64,000 nucleotides of DNA from Leucobacter chromiireducens subsp. solipictus (GCF_016758195.1 NZ_QYAC01000002.1:186001-250000), one strand, 5' to 3'; positions 42,201 through 51,011 are shown, counted from the first letter of the stretch. Translations and numbers: made by a program. Notes: generated by a model from the sequence alone, not told the origin.

Positions 42201-42326
42201 GAGGCGCGAGGCGTCGGCGCGTTTGTGCTCGGCGGAGTGATGAGTGTCGCGATCATCGCGGAGTGCGTCATCGTGGCGAGGCGGTCCCCGAAATTCCCGA
42301 ACGGCGCCACGGTCGGGAGAGAATAG
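39207..42326 (+). CDS. Large DUF2207-type membrane protein
   Basis: 1039 aa. A membrane helix at about 72-90 is followed by an extracytoplasmic beta-rich domain (VDWVARDATVDYTVARDAEGGFATTVEERYTAEF...), then helices at about 330-350, 460-520 and 590-615. A second, similar extracytoplasmic domain follows (FDIRAELTRDDARAARLEVVERFSVVF...) and the protein ends with three helices. This duplicated organisation fits the DUF2207 family, whose function is unknown. The start ATG has GGGGGAG upstream. 47 nt after apt, so possibly co-transcribed. Confidence 0.8.
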   Translation: MSKDAKPSRRGLPGPDFFDLAGSDPELLNSGRIPDPAPAHTPLFRWLARILTAVEARLRARGDATVRNALRVGWALLAAVGIFLLVGPVVNKPLDFDDVIASAKVDEVDWVARDATVDYTVARDAEGGFATTVEERYTAEFRNGPETAVERVLVTEFQGHDAEFALGEVTVDGEPVTAEVDRRATTTTIRIVRPDGTRFEGAHEIAVSYALHHLVTPREDDATGAIVDAWNWPVFGELWPQATKGIEVSLTLPQELDEALVRPPQAYVGWLIASATQWLEPDGETAAGTRYSFTNDQGLPPYPDILIRTSFEAGTFAQPETTALFWWQTFGPLLPLAGLAVLTLFAAAARRVVWADSAGEPWYLPRSTPPADLSPELATALLGRSAHAELVETLTERVTPAKRTSWLARLARAGRRAGRLGNTPAVLATAARWRRSDEVVAQGLRWVPDSYVRDFFVYAPVAVTLLQWGLLRQLSHQVILLVVWWPAVFVLLATALAIATLVLVRRPRPLTPKGARAVQDLKGIHVFARATRLLDRGPVDEPLLPYAVLFVSPRRAGSRVAEHAIRETGELSLAQGWRGGNFLALPAILALLASGAVLAGAIGVAATVPPPYATPERFSDDASNLPGTLATEIQGFDIRAELTRDDARAARLEVVERFSVVFAEDSARVPQFAREWSTQYLGQDLGFELDSLLVDGTPAPIRKIPQPRSAVVTTQLVEALSGVHSVEVRYTLAHPVVDAGTAGEATQQLRWAALLSSWEDEYYVNPSNPYDGSEPVRPLRVELTVAPELADEIREGGWIDTDSDRAKIPFVSGNAVAPWVTEMSSYTDDSQRLELRIGSETREPDGSVVFRFDADAVESRLTDPMAELDDRGAAAEAEDPDAGFAVTPEVNATLGHYELQIGSYTDLGARLSFAPDTFSGVTANGAQRFFADYTRPYALMMWGTGALAAVALGVAAAAALRRRAPGLSLRLVAFVALPVLAIAQCVVFWWVIGSMPGGEARGVGAFVLGGVMSVAIIAECVIVARRSPKFPNGATVGRE

Positions 42327-42331
42327 TGGGC

Positions 42332-44098
42332 ATGACCCAGACTGACGCTTCCGCCGCCTTCTTCGCCGCACGTGACCAGCTCCTGGCCTGCGCGGGAGAT
42401 CCGGCGCGAGCCCGCGCCGAGTTCAGCTGGCCTGACGTGGGTGACGCGTTCAACTGGGCGCACGATGTTTTCGACGTGATCGCCGAGGGCAACGACACGG
42501 TGGCGCTCTGGATCTCCGAGGAGGACGGACGCGAGCAGAAGCTCACCTTCGCGGAGCTGAAGCGCCGCTCCGACCAGGTGGCCAACTGGCTGCGCGCCAC
42601 CGGGCTGCGGCGCGGCGACGTCGCGATGCTGATGCTCGGCAATCGCGTCGAGCTGTGGGAGATCATGCTCGCCGCCATGAAGCTGGGCGTCGTGATCCTC
42701 CCCACCTCGGTCGTGCTGGGGGCCGCGGAGCTCGTGGACCGGGTCGAGCGCGGGCGCGTCACCTGGGTGTTCGCCGCCCCGGAAGACGCGATCAAGTTCG
42801 GTGACGTGCCCGGCCGCTACCGCGGCGTGGGCGTCGGCCTCGCCGACGGGACGAAGGACCAGCGCTCCGCGCTCTGGGAATGGGCGCCCTACGAGGAGTC
42901 GCGGGCCGCGGGCACCGCGGCGATCCCGAAGCTGACGCGCAGCATTGATCCGGCGCTGATCTACTTCACCTCGGGGACGACCAGCCTGCCGAAGATCGTG
43001 GTGCACTCGCACACGAGCTACCCGCTCGGCCACCTCACCACCATGTCCTGGCTGGGCGTGCGGCCCGGCGACACGCACCTCGTCATCAGCGCGCCCGGCT
43101 GGGCGAAGCACGCCTGGTCGAGCTTCTTCGGCCCGTGGCACGTCGGGGCCACGATCTTCGTCGCGAACTACGCGCGCTTCGACGCCGAGTTCCTCGTCTC
43201 CGAGCTGGATCGCGCCGGGGTCACCACCTTCTGCGCCCCGCCGACGGTGTGGCGCATGCTGATCCAGCACCGCCTGGACCGGAAGCCCCGCGCACTCCGG
43301 GAAGTGGTGTCCGCCGGTGAGCCGCTGAACCCCGAGGTGATTGCGCGCATCCAGGAATGGTGGGGGCTCGAGATCCGCGACGGCTACGGCCAGACCGAGA
43401 CGACGGCGCTGATCGGCAACATGCCGGGAGACCCCATCGTCCCGGGGGCGATGGGCCTGCCGTTGCCGGGCGTCGACGCGGTGCTCGTCGATCCGCTCAC
43501 CGGCGAGGAAGCGCGCGAGGGGGAGATCTGCCTGCGCATCGTCCCGGCGGATCCCGAGCGCGACGGCGATGCCCCGCGGCATGCGCCGCGGAACCTGATG
43601 ACCGGGTATTTCGGGAACGACGAGGCGACCGCTCGGGCGACCGCCGGCGGCCTGTTCCACACCGGCGATGTTGCCCAGCGCGGCGACGATGGCGTGCTCA
43701 CCTTCGTGGGCCGCACCGACGACGTGTTCAAGTCGAGCGACTTTAAGGTTTCCCCGTTCGAGGTGGAGAGCGCCCTCCTCGAGCACCCGGCGGTCGCGGA
43801 GGCCGCCGTGGTGGGAGCACCCGATGAGACCAAGCTGAACGTGACGAAGGCGTATGTGGCGCTCGCCGCCGGGGTCCCCGCGACCCAGGACACCGCCCGT
43901 GAGGTGCTGGCACACGCCCGCGTCGCATTGCCGCCGTACATGCGCGTGCGCCGGGTCGAGTTCTTCGAGCTTCCGAAGACGACCTCCGGCAAGATCCGCC
44001 GCGTCGAGCTGCGCGACCGCGAGGTCGTGGCCTATGACGCGGGGGAGCGGCTGCCCGAGGAATGGCGCGAAGAAGACTTCCCCGGCCTCAAGGGCTAG
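42332..44098 (+). CDS. AMP-binding acyl-CoA synthetase
   Basis: 588 aa. ANL-superfamily enzyme activating a carboxylic acid to its acyl-CoA through an acyl-AMP. Motifs: P-loop YFTSGTTSLPK (about 212-222), GYGQTET (about 350), TGDVAQRGDDGVLTFVGRTDDVFKSSDFKVSPFEVE, and the catalytic C-terminal Lys in TTSGKIRR. Closest in layout to medium-chain or acetyl/benzoate-type synthetases; substrate not assignable. Starts 5 nt after the DUF2207 stop (GTG at 42326 is an alternative). Confidence 0.9.
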   Translation: MTQTDASAAFFAARDQLLACAGDPARARAEFSWPDVGDAFNWAHDVFDVIAEGNDTVALWISEEDGREQKLTFAELKRRSDQVANWLRATGLRRGDVAMLMLGNRVELWEIMLAAMKLGVVILPTSVVLGAAELVDRVERGRVTWVFAAPEDAIKFGDVPGRYRGVGVGLADGTKDQRSALWEWAPYEESRAAGTAAIPKLTRSIDPALIYFTSGTTSLPKIVVHSHTSYPLGHLTTMSWLGVRPGDTHLVISAPGWAKHAWSSFFGPWHVGATIFVANYARFDAEFLVSELDRAGVTTFCAPPTVWRMLIQHRLDRKPRALREVVSAGEPLNPEVIARIQEWWGLEIRDGYGQTETTALIGNMPGDPIVPGAMGLPLPGVDAVLVDPLTGEEAREGEICLRIVPADPERDGDAPRHAPRNLMTGYFGNDEATARATAGGLFHTGDVAQRGDDGVLTFVGRTDDVFKSSDFKVSPFEVESALLEHPAVAEAAVVGAPDETKLNVTKAYVALAAGVPATQDTAREVLAHARVALPPYMRVRRVEFFELPKTTSGKIRRVELRDREVVAYDAGERLPEEWREEDFPGLKG

Positions 44099-44225
44099 GG
44101 GGTCCGCGGTGGTGCGCGGTGGTCCGCGCGGTGGCCCGCGCCCCAGCGCGTTTCGGCCCCTCGGCGTGCGGCGGCGTCCGCCGTCACACAGCGTCACGCG
44201 ACTGGGGCCTTGCGAGCGCCCGGGA

Positions 44226-44231
44226 TAGCTT
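44226..44231 (+). promoter_or_regulatory. Leaderless-type -10 box of the MetE-like gene
   Basis: TAGCTT followed by 6 nt and the ATG at 44238; no Shine-Dalgarno. Confidence 0.55.
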
Positions 44232-44237
44232 CGAAGC

Positions 44238-45440
44238 ATGACACGTATCGAGACCACCACCGCCGGCAGCCTGCCCCGTACCGAGGCCCTGATCGCGGCC
44301 AACGCGGCCCGCACCTTCGCCGAGGACGGCTTCACGCTGCAGTCCACACCCGAGTTTGCGGCGCTCGTCGCCGAGGCCACCCGGGACGTTGTGGCTCGCC
44401 AGCGCGAGGCGGGCATCACCCAGCCCGGGGACGGCGAGTTCGGCAAAGCCATGTCGAACGCGGTCGACTACGGTGCCTGGTGGACGTACTCGTTCCAGCG
44501 CACGGCGGGTCTCGAGCTCACCGGCAAGGACATCTTCAGCCAGGAGCCCGTGCGTTCCGAGCCGGGCAACGTGCGCCTGACGACGTTCCCGGATCGCCGC
44601 GACTGGAGCACCTTCGCGGAGGCATACCAGGATCCGACGAGTGGGATCAGCGTGGGCAAGAACGCGACCGCGTTCCCTGCAACCACCGGCCCCATCAGCT
44701 ACACCGGGCACGACGCGATCGCCGCGGACACCCGGAACCTGAACGCGGCGCTCGAGGCGGGCGAACGGGGCTTCCTCACCGCGATCGCCCCCGGTTCCGC
44801 GGCGCGCATCGAGAACGAGTTCTACGGCTCCGAGCAGGAACACATCGACGCGTGGGTCGCGGCCCTGCGCGAGGAGTACCGCGCGGTCACCGATGCGGGC
44901 CTGATCCTGCAGCTCGACGATCCCTCGCTCGCCGAGAACTGGGACCAGATCAACCCGGAGCCGAGCGTGGAGGACTACCTCGCATTCACGCAGATTCGGA
45001 TCGACGCGATCAACGCCGCAATCGAGGGCCTGCCGAAGGAGCAGATCCGCCTGCACCTGTGCTGGGGCTCCTGGCACGGTCCGCACACCACGGACATCGA
45101 GCTGAAGCACATCCTGAAGACCGTGCTCGGCGCGAAGGTCGGCCAGATCTCCTTCGAGGCCGCGAACGCGCGCCACGAGCACGAGTGGGCGGTCTGGGAA
45201 GACCAGAAGGCCCTGATCCCGGACGACGTGATCCTGGTTCCCGGCGTCGTCGGCCACTCGACCAACCTCGTCGAGCACCCGGACCTCGTCGCGCAGCGCA
45301 TCGAACGCTTCGCGAAGATCGTCGGCCCGGAGCGCGTCATCGCCGCGACGGACTGCGGCCTGGGTGGCCGCGTCCACCCGCAGATCGCGTGGGCGAAGCT
45401 CGAGGCCCTCGGCGAGGGCGCGCGCCGCGTGCGGGTGTAG
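44238..45440 (+). CDS. MetE C-terminal-like (cobalamin-independent methionine synthase II family) protein
   Basis: 400 aa, corresponding to the C-terminal catalytic barrel of MetE rather than the full 750-aa enzyme. Zinc ligands are recognisable: His and Cys in RLHLCWGSWHG (about 273) and Cys in AATDCGLGGRVHP (about 375), together with GDGEFGK near the N-terminus. Short MetE-like proteins may transfer methyl groups from alternative donors or thiol substrates; the actual reaction is not known. Ends in a small hairpin (GGCGGGCCC / GGGCCCGCC, 45455-45488) that may be its terminator. Confidence 0.85.
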   Translation: MTRIETTTAGSLPRTEALIAANAARTFAEDGFTLQSTPEFAALVAEATRDVVARQREAGITQPGDGEFGKAMSNAVDYGAWWTYSFQRTAGLELTGKDIFSQEPVRSEPGNVRLTTFPDRRDWSTFAEAYQDPTSGISVGKNATAFPATTGPISYTGHDAIAADTRNLNAALEAGERGFLTAIAPGSAARIENEFYGSEQEHIDAWVAALREEYRAVTDAGLILQLDDPSLAENWDQINPEPSVEDYLAFTQIRIDAINAAIEGLPKEQIRLHLCWGSWHGPHTTDIELKHILKTVLGAKVGQISFEAANARHEHEWAVWEDQKALIPDDVILVPGVVGHSTNLVEHPDLVAQRIERFAKIVGPERVIAATDCGLGGRVHPQIAWAKLEALGEGARRVRV

Positions 45441-45600
45441 GGCCCGTGGAGCGTGGCGGGCCCAGGCGCGCGTGTGCCCGGGCCCGCCGACGTGTCTACG
45501 CCGGCACCTGAGCGCCCGCCCGCGTGTGCTGGTGCGCGCCTGCTCGCCCGCTCGCGTGTGCTGGTGCCCGCCCGCTCCCGCTGGCACCCTCGTAGCGCTC

Positions 45601-45684
45601 CCGTCGAAACCGAGCGATTTTCTCTGGCACGAGCCAAATGTGCACGAAAATGACACGGTTGCGGGAAAATGCCTCGGTTTGGAG
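45601..45684. repeat. Intergenic palindromic element 1
   Basis: In the 305-nt gap between convergent genes (45441-45745). Left arm GTCGAAACCGAGCGATTTTC (from 45603) and right arm GAAAATGCCTCGGTTTGG (from 45665) pair over 14 of 16 core positions. It shares the CGAAACCGAG...TTTT edge with the element at 48625. The rest of the gap is GC-rich with a 15-nt direct repeat (CGCGTGTGCTGGTGC at 45521 and 45553). Confidence 0.6.
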
Positions 45685-45745
45685 GTCGCGAACGCCGGTT
45701 CCCCTGCGCTCACGCTGCTCGAACCGATCGCGCTGCTCGTTCGGC

Positions 45746-46783
45746 CTACGCAGCCTCGGCGGCGAGAAGCGCGTAGCAGCGGGTCACGCGTTCCACCCAC
45801 CACGCGGTGCGTTCCGGACTCGCGGCAGTACGTGTGAGTGACGCCTCGCTGAGCGCCGGCCGGCCCACCGGAATGACACCCTCCACGGGGACGAGCGGCG
45901 TATCGGTGACGTCATCCGCGAGGAGCGCGACCGTGCCCAGCCCGCACGCCCCGGCGAGCATCCCCTCGGGGAGCGCAGCGGCGAGGTGTGCGCCCATCGA
46001 GATCCCGACCGAGGTATCGAGCGCGCTGGAAACGACCACCGGGAGGTTCGCCTCGCGCACGATGCCCAGTGCGCGCGCGACGCCGCCGAGAGGCTGCGCC
46101 TTGATGATGAGCAGATCCGCGGCCCCAGCCCGGGCCACGGCGAGCGGGTCCGAGGCTTTGCGGACGCTCTCGTCCGCGGCGATCCGCACCTGGGCCCCCG
46201 CGGCACGCAGCCGGTCCCGCACGTCGGCAAGCTCCGGCACGCTCACGCACGGCTGTTCGGCATACTCCAACTCGAACTCCGCGAGCGCGGTCAGAGCGGT
46301 GACGGCCTCCGCCACCGACCACCCCGTGTTGGCGTCCACCCGGACGCGCGCGTCCGGCCCCATCAGCTCCCGGACTCGGCGCACGCGCGCCACGTCGTCG
46401 GCGAGGACCTGCCCGCGCTCGGCGACCTTCACCTTCGCGGTGCGACAGCCGGGGAATCGATCAAGGATCCTCGCGACCTCGTCCGGTGCCACCGCAGGCA
46501 CCGTCGCGTTGACCTCGACCCGGTCCAGCCGTGGCGCGGGCTGCGCGGTCCACCCGTAGTCGAGGGCGGCGGCCAGCCATGAGGCGGCCTCGGCATCGTC
46601 ATACTCAGTGAACGGGGAAAACTCACTGGGTCCGGCCGGCGCATCAAAGATCGCCGCCTCGCGGACCGTGACGCCCCGAAACCGGGTGCGCGTCGGAATC
46701 GCGACGACCCGCATCGAATCCAGAACCTCGGCAAGCGGCGGCAGGGAGCTGGGCATGGGCGGGGCGGCCGCGGCGGGACTCAT
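45746..46783 (-). CDS. menC: o-Succinylbenzoate synthase
   Basis: 345 aa enolase-superfamily enzyme dehydrating SHCHC to o-succinylbenzoate in menaquinone synthesis. Catalytic and metal residues are visible: AKVKV (Lys pair), RVDANTGW (metal Asp), EQP (metal Glu), AADES (metal Asp/Glu) and LLIIKAQPLGG (second catalytic Lys). ATG 46781-46783 is leaderless-type, with TAGACT 6 nt upstream (46790-46795, minus strand). It is transcribed away from menB and converges on the MetE-like gene. Confidence 0.93.
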   Translation of the reverse strand: MSPAAAAPPMPSSLPPLAEVLDSMRVVAIPTRTRFRGVTVREAAIFDAPAGPSEFSPFTEYDDAEAASWLAAALDYGWTAQPAPRLDRVEVNATVPAVAPDEVARILDRFPGCRTAKVKVAERGQVLADDVARVRRVRELMGPDARVRVDANTGWSVAEAVTALTALAEFELEYAEQPCVSVPELADVRDRLRAAGAQVRIAADESVRKASDPLAVARAGAADLLIIKAQPLGGVARALGIVREANLPVVVSSALDTSVGISMGAHLAAALPEGMLAGACGLGTVALLADDVTDTPLVPVEGVIPVGRPALSEASLTRTAASPERTAWWVERVTRCYALLAAEAA

Positions 46784-46852
46784 GCTTCGAGTCTAGGCAG
46801 TCGGTTGGACGGCGCGGATGAACGGCGCAAAAACCGCTGGTGAGCGTGAGAA

Positions 46853-46867
46853 AGGACAGCCTGTCCT
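46853..46867. promoter_or_regulatory. 15-bp palindrome upstream of the VIT gene
   Basis: AGGACAG-C-CTGTCCT, perfect 7-bp arms, about 40 nt upstream of the VIT start in the divergent menC/VIT gap. A plausible operator for a metal-dependent regulator, given the likely role of the downstream gene; it does not match the DtxR/IdeR consensus I know. Confidence 0.45.
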
Positions 46868-46905
46868 CGCTTGCGTTCCGGCACATGCGGGAGCAGAATC
46901 GGGGC

Positions 46906-47637
46906 ATGGCGAACACCACGCAACCCACGCCCGGACAACACCCGCACGAGCCACACGAGAACCTGGGGCAGCGCCTCAACTGGTTGCGCGCCGGGGTGCT
47001 CGGGGCCAACGACGGCATCGTCTCGACCGCGGGCGTGGTCATCGGCGTCGCCGGTGCGACGCCGGGCAACGTGCTCGCGATCGCCACGGCGGGGCTTGCG
47101 GCGCTGGTCGCCGGTGCCTTCTCGATGGCGGGCGGCGAGTACGTCTCGGTGAGCACGCAGCGGGACACCGAGCGCGCGATGATCGCGAAGGAAAAGCGCG
47201 AACTCGCGGAGATGCCCGAGGCAGAGCTGCGCGAGCTTGCCGGGTTCTACGAGGATCGCGGGCTGTCGCCCGAGCTCGCGCAGCAGGTCGCTGAGGAATT
47301 GACCGCGCACGACGCGCTGGCCGCGCACGCGGAGGTCGAGCTCGGCATCGATCCGGAGGAATACACGAGCCCCTGGGCCGCGGCGCTCTCCTCCTTCGTG
47401 GCGTTCACGGTCGGCGCGCTGATCCCCCTCGCCATGATCCTGCTCCCGGTGGGCGAGAACCGTGTGTGGGTCGCCGTGGTGGCCGTCTTGATCGGCCTGT
47501 TCCTGACCGGCTGGATTAGCGCGACGCTCGGCAAGTCCCCGCGCGGACCCGCGATCCTGCGGAACATCATCATGGGCGGAGCCACGATGGCCGCGACCTA
47601 TCTGATCGGCATGCTGTTCGGTGTCGCAGTGTCCTGA
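46906..47637 (+). CDS. VIT1/CCC1-family (Fe/Mn) transporter
   Basis: 243 aa from ATG 46906. Family signatures: LRAGVLGANDGIVSTAGVVIGVAGA in the first helix and AGAFSMAGGEYVSVSTQRDTERA in the second, followed by a cytoplasmic helical metal-binding region (EKRELAEMPEAELRELAGFYEDRGLS...) and three C-terminal helices. Members move Fe2+/Mn2+ out of the cytoplasm. The CAGAAT box 6 nt upstream of the ATG may be a leaderless -10. The upstream palindrome may regulate it. Confidence 0.9.
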   Translation: MANTTQPTPGQHPHEPHENLGQRLNWLRAGVLGANDGIVSTAGVVIGVAGATPGNVLAIATAGLAALVAGAFSMAGGEYVSVSTQRDTERAMIAKEKRELAEMPEAELRELAGFYEDRGLSPELAQQVAEELTAHDALAAHAEVELGIDPEEYTSPWAAALSSFVAFTVGALIPLAMILLPVGENRVWVAVVAVLIGLFLTGWISATLGKSPRGPAILRNIIMGGATMAATYLIGMLFGVAVS

Positions 47638-47661
47638 TGCCCGCGAGCGGGGGCAGCCGAA

Positions 47662-47667
47662 TAGGCT
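47662..47667 (+). promoter_or_regulatory. Leaderless-type -10 box of menB
   Basis: TAGGCT followed by 6 nt and the ATG at 47674. Confidence 0.6.
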
Positions 47668-47673
47668 GAGGGC

Positions 47674-48588
47674 ATGACGCAGCAGGTTTCTGAGATCTTC
47701 GATCCGTCCGAGTGGGAGGTCGCCCCAGGGGCGGCGGGCTACACCGACATCACCGCGCACCTGAGCCTGGACGGCCGGATCGCGCGCGTCGCGTTCAACC
47801 GGCCCGAGGTGCGCAACGCCTTTAGGCCGCACACCGTCGACGAGCTCTACGACGCGCTGGATCGCGTGCGAGTGAACCCGCGGGTCGGTGTGGTCCTGTT
47901 GACCGGGAACGGGCCGTCCCCGCGCGACGGCGGCTGGGCGTTCTGCTCGGGCGGGGACCAGCGGATTCGGGGCCGCGACGGGTACAAGTACTCCGACGAT
48001 GAGACGGCCGTGGGCCCGGAGGCGGCGGCCCGGGCTGGGCGGCTGCACATCCTCGAGGTGCAGCGCCTCATCCGGTTCATGCCGAAGGTGGTTATCGCGC
48101 TCGTTCCCGGCTGGGCCGCGGGCGGCGGACACTCGCTGAACGTGGTGTGCGATCTGACCATCGCCTCTCGGGAGCACGCAAAGTTCAAGCAGACCGACGC
48201 CGACGTGGGGTCATTCGATGCGGGCTACGGCAGCGCGTACTTCGCGCGTCAGGTGGGCCAGAAGTTTGCCCGGGAGATCTTCTTCCTCGCGGAGGAGTAT
48301 TCGGCGGACCGCGCCCGCGAGATCGGCGCGGTGAACGAGGTCGTGCCGCACGAGGAGCTGGAGCGCACGGGCATCGCGTGGGCGCGCACCATTCTCGGCA
48401 AGTCGCCGACCGCGATCCGGATGCTGAAATACGCGATGAACGCGGTCGACGACGGGATCGTCGGGCAGCAGCTCTTCGCCGGGGAGACCACCCGCCTGGC
48501 CTACGGCACCGACGAGGCCGTCGAGGGGCGCGACTCGTTCCTCGAGAAGCGGGATCCCGACTGGAGCCCGTTCCCGTACCACTACTAG
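47674..48588 (+). CDS. menB: 1,4-Dihydroxy-2-naphthoyl-CoA synthase
   Basis: 304 aa crotonase-fold enzyme closing the naphthoquinone ring in menaquinone synthesis. Features: VAFNRPEVRNAFRPHTVDELYDAL, GGWAFCSGGDQRIRGRDGY (oxyanion hole), VPGWAAGGGHSLNVVCDLTIAS, QTDADVGSFDAGYGSAY (catalytic Asp/Ser region) and the C-terminal FLEKRDPDWSPFPYHY typical of MenB. Length fits the actinobacterial form. 36 nt after the VIT gene but with its own -10 box. Confidence 0.95.
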   Translation: MTQQVSEIFDPSEWEVAPGAAGYTDITAHLSLDGRIARVAFNRPEVRNAFRPHTVDELYDALDRVRVNPRVGVVLLTGNGPSPRDGGWAFCSGGDQRIRGRDGYKYSDDETAVGPEAAARAGRLHILEVQRLIRFMPKVVIALVPGWAAGGGHSLNVVCDLTIASREHAKFKQTDADVGSFDAGYGSAYFARQVGQKFAREIFFLAEEYSADRAREIGAVNEVVPHEELERTGIAWARTILGKSPTAIRMLKYAMNAVDDGIVGQQLFAGETTRLAYGTDEAVEGRDSFLEKRDPDWSPFPYHY

Positions 48589-48624
48589 CCCGCGCGGGCG
48601 CGGGAGCCGACCCCAGGACCGTCG

Positions 48625-48698
48625 AAACCGAGGCGTTTTATCGAAACCGACCGAATTTCTAGGGAATTTGGGTCATTCTCGATAAAACGCCTCGGTTT
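48625..48698. repeat. Intergenic palindromic element 2
   Basis: Perfect 20-bp arms: AAACCGAGGCGTTTTATCGA (48625-48644) and its complement (48679-48698), with a partly self-complementary centre. It occupies the convergent gap between menB and glcB (48589-48763) and shares its end sequence with element 1. Could act as a bidirectional terminator or belong to a dispersed REP-like family. Confidence 0.7.
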
Positions 48699-48763
48699 GG
48701 GCGAGGGGGCGCGGACCGCGCACGCGCGGGGCGGGGCGCCCCCTCGGCACCGGCGGCGCGGCG

Positions 48764-50947
48764 TTACGCCTGCTCGGCCTTCTTCGCGCGGCGGAGCTCG
48801 TGCAGCAGCGGCTCGGTGTAGCCGCTCGGCTGCGCCGCGCCCTCCACGATCAGGCGGCGGGCCGCCGTGAAGGCGAGGCCGGGCGTGGCCCCGTCGGCCC
48901 CGAGCAGCTGCTCGTACAGCGGGTCGGAGGCGTTCTGGCGATCCACGATTGCCGCGCAGCGCGTCAGCGCGGCGTCGATCTCGGCCTCGGTGATCACGCC
49001 GTGCAGCAGCCAGTTGGCAAGCAACTGTGCGGAGATCCGGAGCGTCGCGCGATCCTCCATAAGGGCGACGTCTCGCAGATCCGGCACCTTCGAGCAGCCG
49101 ATGCCCTGGTCGATCCAGCGCACCACGTAGCCGAGGATCGACTGCGCGCTGTTCTCCAGCTCCGCGGCGACGGTCTCGGCGTCGAGCTCCCCGTCCCCGG
49201 CGAGCGGGATCTGCAGCAGCGTGTCGAGGGAATCGCCCGCGGGGGCCGCCGCCGTCACCTCGGCCCGCGCGGCGAACGCGTCAGCCTGGTGGTAGTGGAT
49301 CGCGTGCAGCGTCGCGGCGGTCGGCGACGGCACCCACGCGGTCGAAGCTCCGGCGCGAACGTGCCCGATCTTCTGCTCGAGCATCGCGGCCATCAGGTCC
49401 GGCATGGCCCACATGCCCTTGCCGATCTGCGCGTGCCCGTCGAGGCCGCTCGCGACGCCGATGATCACGTTGCGGGCCTCGTAGGTGCCGAGCCACGGCG
49501 CGGTGCGGATCGCGTCCTTTGAGAGGAAGGGGCCCGCGTGCATGGAGGTGTGGATCTCGTCGCCGGTGCGGTCGAGGAACCCGGTGTTGATGAACGCGAC
49601 CCGGTCCGCGGCCGCGGCGATCGACGCGGCGAGGTTTGCGGAGGTGCGGCGCTCCTCGTCCATGATGCCGACCTTCAGCGTCAGCGCGGGCAGCCCCAGC
49701 AGTTCCTCCACCCGCCCGAACAGTTCCGCGGTGAACGCGGCCTCGTCGGGCCCGTGCATCTTCGGCTTCACGATGTACATGGAGGGGGTGCGCGAGTTCG
49801 CGAGGTCGCCGCGCAGGTCCTCGAGGGATCCGAGCGCGGTCATGATCGCGTCGATGATCCCCTCGGGCGTTTCCGCCCCGTCGCGGTCGAGGATCGAATC
49901 GCCGAGCATGAGGTGGCCCACGTTGCGCACGAACAGCACGGAGCGGCCGGGCAGCGTGACGGTGCCGCCGTCGGGGGCGGTGTAGACGCGGTCCGCGGCC
50001 ATGCGCCGCGTGAACGTCTTGCCGCCCTTGCTGATCTCCTCGGTGAGGGTGCCGGCCATGAGGCCGCGCCAGTTGCGGTAGCCGAGCGCCTTGTCTTCCG
50101 CGTCCACGGCAGCGACCGAGTCTTCGAGGTCCATGATCGTGGTGAGGGCGGCTTCGATGACGATGTCCTGCACGCCCGCGGAGTCGCTTGCGCCGATGGT
50201 GCCGGATCGGTCGATCACGATCTCGGCGTGGATGCCGTGGTGCACCAGGACGATGGTCTCGGGGGCCTCGGCCGCACCGGTGTATCCGACGAGCGCAGCG
50301 GGATCGGCGAGACCGGCCGTCGCGCCGTCCGCGAGGGTCACGACGAGCGCCCCGTCCTGGATCGCGTAGCCGGTGCTGCCCGCGTGGGAGGCGGTGCCGG
50401 ATCCGGCGAGCGGTGCGACCGTGTCGAGGAACTCGCGGCCGCGCGCGATCACGGCGGCCCCGCGCTCGGGGTTGTAGCTCGCGCCGGGGGCGAGCGCCCC
50501 CTCCTGCGAGATCGCGTCGGTGCCGTAGAGCGCGTCGTACAGGGAGCCCCAGCGCGCGTTGACCGCGTTGATCGCGAAGCGTGCATTGAGGATCGGGACC
50601 ACGAGCTGCGGGCCCGCGAGCTGCGCGATCTCCGGGGCGACGTTTTCGGTGGTCACGCGGACCGCGCCGGGTTCGGGGGCGAGGTACCCGATCTCGGTGA
50701 GGAATGCGCGGTAGGCGGCGGGATCCGGCACCCCGGGCTGTGCCTGGTGGAATGCGTCGATCTGCGTCTGGAGCTCTTCGCGCGTGCGGAGCAGTGCCGC
50801 GTTGCGCGGTGCCAGGTCGTGCACGATCGCGCTCACGCCCGTCCAGAACGTCGCGGCGTCGAGCCGGTGGCGGTCGAGGCTTTCCTCGGCGAAGGCGACG
50901 ATCGGCTCGGCGACGGAGAGGTCGGCGCGAGAGACGTAGGTGGTCAT
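48764..50947 (-). CDS. glcB: Malate synthase G
   Basis: 727 aa, the usual size of the monomeric G isoform. Condenses glyoxylate with acetyl-CoA to malate. Recognisable blocks: MDLEDSVAAVDAEDKALGYRNW, FVRNVGHLMLGDSILDRDG, KPKMHGPDEAAFTAELFGRVE, VGIMDEERRTSANLAASI and GKGMWAMPDLMAAMLEQKIGH. GGAG lies upstream of the ATG. It is divergent from an IclR-family regulator over a 93-nt gap with palindromes, the classic layout for local control of glyoxylate metabolism. Confidence 0.96.
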   Translation of the reverse strand: MTTYVSRADLSVAEPIVAFAEESLDRHRLDAATFWTGVSAIVHDLAPRNAALLRTREELQTQIDAFHQAQPGVPDPAAYRAFLTEIGYLAPEPGAVRVTTENVAPEIAQLAGPQLVVPILNARFAINAVNARWGSLYDALYGTDAISQEGALAPGASYNPERGAAVIARGREFLDTVAPLAGSGTASHAGSTGYAIQDGALVVTLADGATAGLADPAALVGYTGAAEAPETIVLVHHGIHAEIVIDRSGTIGASDSAGVQDIVIEAALTTIMDLEDSVAAVDAEDKALGYRNWRGLMAGTLTEEISKGGKTFTRRMAADRVYTAPDGGTVTLPGRSVLFVRNVGHLMLGDSILDRDGAETPEGIIDAIMTALGSLEDLRGDLANSRTPSMYIVKPKMHGPDEAAFTAELFGRVEELLGLPALTLKVGIMDEERRTSANLAASIAAAADRVAFINTGFLDRTGDEIHTSMHAGPFLSKDAIRTAPWLGTYEARNVIIGVASGLDGHAQIGKGMWAMPDLMAAMLEQKIGHVRAGASTAWVPSPTAATLHAIHYHQADAFAARAEVTAAAPAGDSLDTLLQIPLAGDGELDAETVAAELENSAQSILGYVVRWIDQGIGCSKVPDLRDVALMEDRATLRISAQLLANWLLHGVITEAEIDAALTRCAAIVDRQNASDPLYEQLLGADGATPGLAFTAARRLIVEGAAQPSGYTEPLLHELRRAKKAEQA

Positions 50948-51011
50948 GCGAGCTCCAATGCTGCGGGTCCAATGGGGAACTACTGTCCACCATAGGAGCC
51001 TATTGCCGAAA

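Noticed and set aside
42014..44452. 812-codon minus-strand ORF
   Set aside because: Antisense to the acyl-CoA synthetase and the end of the DUF2207 gene; no domain.
49281..50993. 570-codon minus-strand ORF rich in Arg
   Set aside because: Alternate frame of glcB; nearly half Arg/Pro/His, not protein-like.
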